Positions 63,842-64,000 of a DNA stretch of 64,000 bases are shown here, piece by piece (within the stretch, counting starts at the first letter, position 1; the number at the start of each line of letters is the position of its first letter). The notes under the pieces were generated by a model. The model did no database searches and was not told where the DNA came from. It saw only the letters and a program-made list of their open reading frames with translations. Position numbers and translations under genes: made by a program. Origin of the DNA: Enoplolaimus lenunculus (Eukaryota; Nematoda; Enoplea; Enoplida; Thoracostomopsidae); assembly GCA_030248215.1 (NCBI GenBank), contig JASANG010000443.1:186001-250000 (forward strand), written 5' to 3'.

Positions 63842-64000
63842 GTCCCATGTAAGGATCAGGGGTGGAACGTTTTTCTGTGGGACTAGAATAGAGTAGGCTT
63901 AAGGTTTAGACTAATTTTTTGCTTGGCTAGGCTTACGCTTAGGCTTAGGCTTAGGAATAAACTCATTGTGACGCTATGGCTTAGGCTTAGGCTTAGGAAT
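63842..64000 (+). mobile_element. TTAGGC-core hAT-type MITE, cut by the window edge
   Basis: GTCCCATGTAAGGATCAGGGG, GTGGGACTAGAATAGAGTAG, then TTAGGCTTAGGC arrays to the last base. Confidence 0.75.

Noticed and set aside
63900-64000. TTAGGC array at the right edge as a telomere
   Set aside because: It is preceded by the standard left end of the dispersed MITE and is not a pure array.
1-64000. Retroviral, LTR, Polinton or toxin gene remnants
   Set aside because: No reverse transcriptase, integrase, capsid, envelope or toxin motif and no long terminal direct repeats were recognised on either strand.

Overview
The window is nuclear DNA of an invertebrate animal. The evidence is visibly AT-rich DNA, spliceosomal GT-AG introns, metazoan membrane-transporter genes (SLC1 glutamate transporter, SLC22 organic-ion transporter), a profilin first exon, Pol III tRNA-like heads, and a very heavy load of short non-autonomous DNA transposons (MITEs). 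The sequence alone does not fix the phylum. The TTAGGC-like hexamers resemble nematode telomere units, but here they sit inside a dispersed transposon and say nothing about taxonomy. No rRNA, CRISPR, retroviral, LTR or LINE coding sequence was recognised.

Layout. 0-2 kb: first exon of a profilin gene on the minus strand (455-586, running off the left edge) and four tRNA-like sequences (975-1912). 3-20 kb: gene-poor and packed with MITEs, including a 217-bp-armed foldback (10251-11175), a GC-rich 31-bp minisatellite inside a MITE (12643-13010) and a 165-bp tandem triplication (18113-18612). 20.5-22.5 kb: two spliced-looking exons of an unidentified Ser/Thr/Gln-rich protein. 22.5-46 kb: almost wholly mobile-element debris, with a candidate last coding exon at 35481 that is split by a MITE. 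46.6-50.9 kb: a two-exon SLC1/EAAT-type acidic amino-acid transporter with a roughly 530-residue polyQ-bearing cytoplasmic tail. 51-58.6 kb: repeats. 58.7-62.6 kb: a two-exon SLC22-type transporter with an enlarged Trp-periodic extracellular loop and a long Ser/Thr/Asn-rich cytoplasmic insert. 62.7-64 kb: repeats.

Mobile elements. At least eight MITE families can be defined from their own termini and target duplications: (1) a CACTGTAAATT...AATTTACAGTG family with TA duplications (Tc1/mariner-type, about 35 copies); (2) a GGCCCATG... family with 8-bp duplications (hAT-type) whose core is an expanded TTAGGC/CTTAGG array; (3) a TTAA-flanked piggyBac-type family that carries a tRNA-Gly-like Pol III promoter; (4) a CACTGCAAAAAATGG family rich in GAGTCAAATT; (5) a CTGTAGTGACCCGAATAAG family with TA duplications; (6) an AAGAGTGTGCAACT family; (7) a GC-rich GGCGCCGTCC family; (8) a GCAAGTTTTTGC family. 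Several are nested, which gives relative ages. The two transporter genes are otherwise independent; both are open in long exons and both have MITEs in their introns.
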